A stretch of 15,177 bases of DNA from assembly GCA_023436025.1 (NCBI GenBank), contig JAEZKX010000398.1:1-15177 (forward strand). The letters run 5' to 3'. The notes under the pieces were generated by a model. That model did no database searches. It was not told the origin of the DNA and worked only from the letters and a program-made list of their open reading frames with translations. Below, in pieces: positions 13,761-15,177 of the stretch (positions are counted from its first letter, which is position 1; each line of letters starts with the position of its first letter). Origin of the DNA: Pseudomonadota bacterium. GTDB lineage: Bacteria; Pseudomonadota; Gammaproteobacteria; Burkholderiales; Burkholderiaceae_C. The position numbers and the translations under genes are program-made.

Positions 13761-13776
13761 GCCGGCGGCGGCCGGC
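13761..13776 (+). other. Hairpin just after the esterase-like gene
   Basis: GCCGGC at 13761-13766 pairs with GCCGGC at 13771-13776 around GGCG, two bases after the stop. There is no T run, so intrinsic termination is unlikely; it may only slow 3' decay. In so GC-rich a stretch, chance is also possible. Confidence 0.3.
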
Positions 13777-13870
13777 GCCGCACCGCCGAGGACCCAGGGG
13801 GCAGGAATTTCCTTGTGCTGCGCGCGACAGGGCCGCGCTGCCCCGCTGCGACAATGGCGCCAGCTTTGAT

Positions 13871-13875
13871 GGGAG
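13871..13875 (+). promoter_or_regulatory. Ribosome binding site deciding the lipoprotein start
   Basis: GGGAG ends eight bases before ATG at 13884. The in-frame ATGs at 13854 and 13869 lack an upstream purine-rich site, and starting at 13884 puts a compact lipoprotein signal right at the N-terminus. Confidence 0.6.
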
Positions 13876-13883
13876 ATGTCCTC

Positions 13884-15143
13884 ATGCTGGTCCCGTTCGG
13901 TTCCGCCCCGCTGCGTGCCGCCGCCCTGGTTGCGCTCTGTGCCCTGGCCGCCGCTTGCTCCACCCGGCCCGCGCGCCCGCCGGTGGCCGCTACTGCGGCC
14001 AGCCGGCCGGCCGTCGTCGCGACACCGGCACCCGCCGTCCCGGCCGTGCCGGCACCCGCCCCCCGGGCCACGACCGACTACGGCGTGGAAAGCCACTGGC
14101 TGTGCCGTCCGGGCCGCGACGACATCTGCGCCCAGCCGCTGGTCGCCACCGCGCCCGGGCGCGACACCTCCATCAGCCTGCGACCCGATCCGGCGGCGCC
14201 CATCGACTGCTTCTACGTCTATCCCACGATCTCCTTCGACAGCACCGGCAACAGCGACCTGGTCGCGGGGCCTGAAGAACGGCGCGCCGCGCAGTACCAG
14301 CTGGCGCCCTTCGGCAGCGAGTGCCGCCTGTTCGCGCCGATGTACCGGCAGGTGACGCTGGCGGCCCTGCGCAGCCGCTTCACCGGCACCCCCATGGCGG
14401 CCGACCCCCAGCTGGCCTATGAGGATGTGCGCGCCGCCTGGAACCACTATCTCGCGAATGACAACAAGGGCCGCAACGTCGTCCTGATCGGCCACTCCCA
14501 GGGCGCGCGCATGCTGGCCGACCTGATCGCCCGCGAGATCGAGGGCAAGCCGGTGCAGGGGCAGATCGTCTCGGCCTTGCTGATCGGCGCCAACGTCGCC
14601 GTGCCCAAGGGCCGCGATGTCGGCGGCGCCTTCAGGAGCATGCCCCTGTGCCGCAACCCCAGCCAGACCGGCTGCGTGGTCGCCTACACCTCCTTCCGGG
14701 CCGACGCGCCGCCGCCGGCCGACACCTTGTTCGGGCGCATGGGCCCCACCGCCATCGGCGGGGCCGATGCCTCGGCCTACGACGTGGCCTGCACCAACCC
14801 CGCGGCGCTGGCGGGCGGACCCGGCATGCTGCGGCCGTTCATGCCCCTGCGTGCCAACCTGCTCGGCCAGGCGACGCTGGCCGGCGAATGGGGCCGGCGC
14901 GCGCAGGCGACCGATGCCGCGTTCGCGGCGCTGCCGCCGGTGTCCGCCGCCTGCGTGCAGTCCGGTGGCGCGTCCTATCTGTCGGTGCAGCTGCCGGCCG
15001 ACGTGCCGGGCGACGTGGCGCTGGGTGGACAGGTCCAGCGCAACTGGGGCCTCCACCTGGTCGACATGAACCTGGCCATGGGCAACCTCGTGCAGATCGT
15101 GCAGCAGCAGTCGCGGGCGCGCGCGGCCGCCCCGGCACGCTGA
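13884..15143 (+). CDS. Predicted lipoprotein, DUF3089-type alpha/beta hydrolase
   Basis: The 419-aa product starts with a signal peptide: R11, a hydrophobic stretch at about 12-24, and the lipobox-like AAAC with C25 as the predicted lipidation site. A Pro/Ala-rich linker (about 28-64) leads to the hydrolase domain. CFYVYPTISFD at about 109-119 and the nucleophile elbow GHSQGAR (G203-R209, S205) match my recollection of the DUF3089 family. The end HLVDMNLAMGNL supplies a likely catalytic His391; the acid residue is not assigned. There are several cysteines (74, 82, 109, 147, 256, 264, 303, 357), compatible with disulfides in the periplasm. The substrate is unknown; an esterase or lipase-like role is inference. 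It lies 125 bp after the other hydrolase, so cotranscription is uncertain. The final 34 bases after it show nothing assignable. Confidence 0.83.
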   Translation: MLVPFGSAPLRAAALVALCALAAACSTRPARPPVAATAASRPAVVATPAPAVPAVPAPAPRATTDYGVESHWLCRPGRDDICAQPLVATAPGRDTSISLRPDPAAPIDCFYVYPTISFDSTGNSDLVAGPEERRAAQYQLAPFGSECRLFAPMYRQVTLAALRSRFTGTPMAADPQLAYEDVRAAWNHYLANDNKGRNVVLIGHSQGARMLADLIAREIEGKPVQGQIVSALLIGANVAVPKGRDVGGAFRSMPLCRNPSQTGCVVAYTSFRADAPPPADTLFGRMGPTAIGGADASAYDVACTNPAALAGGPGMLRPFMPLRANLLGQATLAGEWGRRAQATDAAFAALPPVSAACVQSGGASYLSVQLPADVPGDVALGGQVQRNWGLHLVDMNLAMGNLVQIVQQQSRARAAAPAR

Positions 15144-15177
15144 CCCGGTCGGGCGGGCAGGGCGCGCGGTCCTGCAG

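Noticed and set aside
13850..13855. GACAAT as a -10 promoter element before the lipoprotein gene
   Set aside because: No convincing -35 lies 16-18 bases upstream, and one weak hexamer match in GC-rich DNA is not enough.
13686..15056. A 456-codon minus-strand frame opposite the DUF3089 gene
   Set aside because: The plus-strand frame has a signal peptide, GHSQG motif and ribosome site; the antisense product is low-complexity Gly/Arg/His sequence.

Overview
The window is a GC-rich bacterial housekeeping locus that reads entirely on the + strand. In order it holds the 3' end of an EF-Tu gene (tuf), tRNA-Trp, secE, nusG, rplK, rplA, rplJ, rplL, rpoB and rpoC, then a strong intrinsic terminator and two unrelated hydrolase genes. 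The order tuf–trnW–secE–nusG–rplKAJL–rpoBC, the protein sequences (L10 beginning MSLNRSEK from a TTG codon; RpoB of 1370 aa; RpoC of 1409 aa) and the high third-position G+C suggest a betaproteobacterium of the Burkholderiales, probably Comamonadaceae. That placement is inference from recalled family resemblance; no search was run.

Region by region: 1-335 carries the EF-Tu end, tRNA-Trp (anticodon CCA, encoded 3' CCA) and several hairpins. 340-1322 is secE–nusG, overlapping as TAATG. 1323-1492 is a structured leader before rplK. 1493-2637 is rplK–rplA, 2 bp apart. 2638-2887 is the rplJ leader, with an L10-type autoregulatory motif and three hairpins that all have GCGA tetraloops. 2888-3832 is rplJ–rplL. 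3833-4081 is a leader with several hairpins, including a terminator-like one expected to act as the attenuator ahead of RNA polymerase. 4082-12442 is rpoB–rpoC. 12464-12497 is the terminator. 12592-13758 is a serine-beta-lactamase-fold hydrolase resembling family VIII esterases. 13884-15143 is a predicted lipoprotein of the DUF3089 alpha/beta-hydrolase type. Nothing could be assigned in the last 34 bases.

The housekeeping genes form one functional block: EF-Tu and tRNA-Trp for elongation, SecE for the Sec translocon, NusG for transcription–translation coupling, L11/L1/L10/L7-L12 for the ribosomal L1 arm and GTPase centre, and the two largest RNA polymerase subunits. The balance between ribosomal proteins and polymerase appears to be set by RNA structures in the gaps, because I see no convincing promoter inside the block.

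I found no new multi-gene system. The most interesting material is in the leaders: the three-GCGA-hairpin rplJ leader, a second copy of the AGACC…CTTAATCGC words around the rplJ start codon, and the multi-hairpin rplL–rpoB gap. The two hydrolases downstream are the only accessory-type genes.
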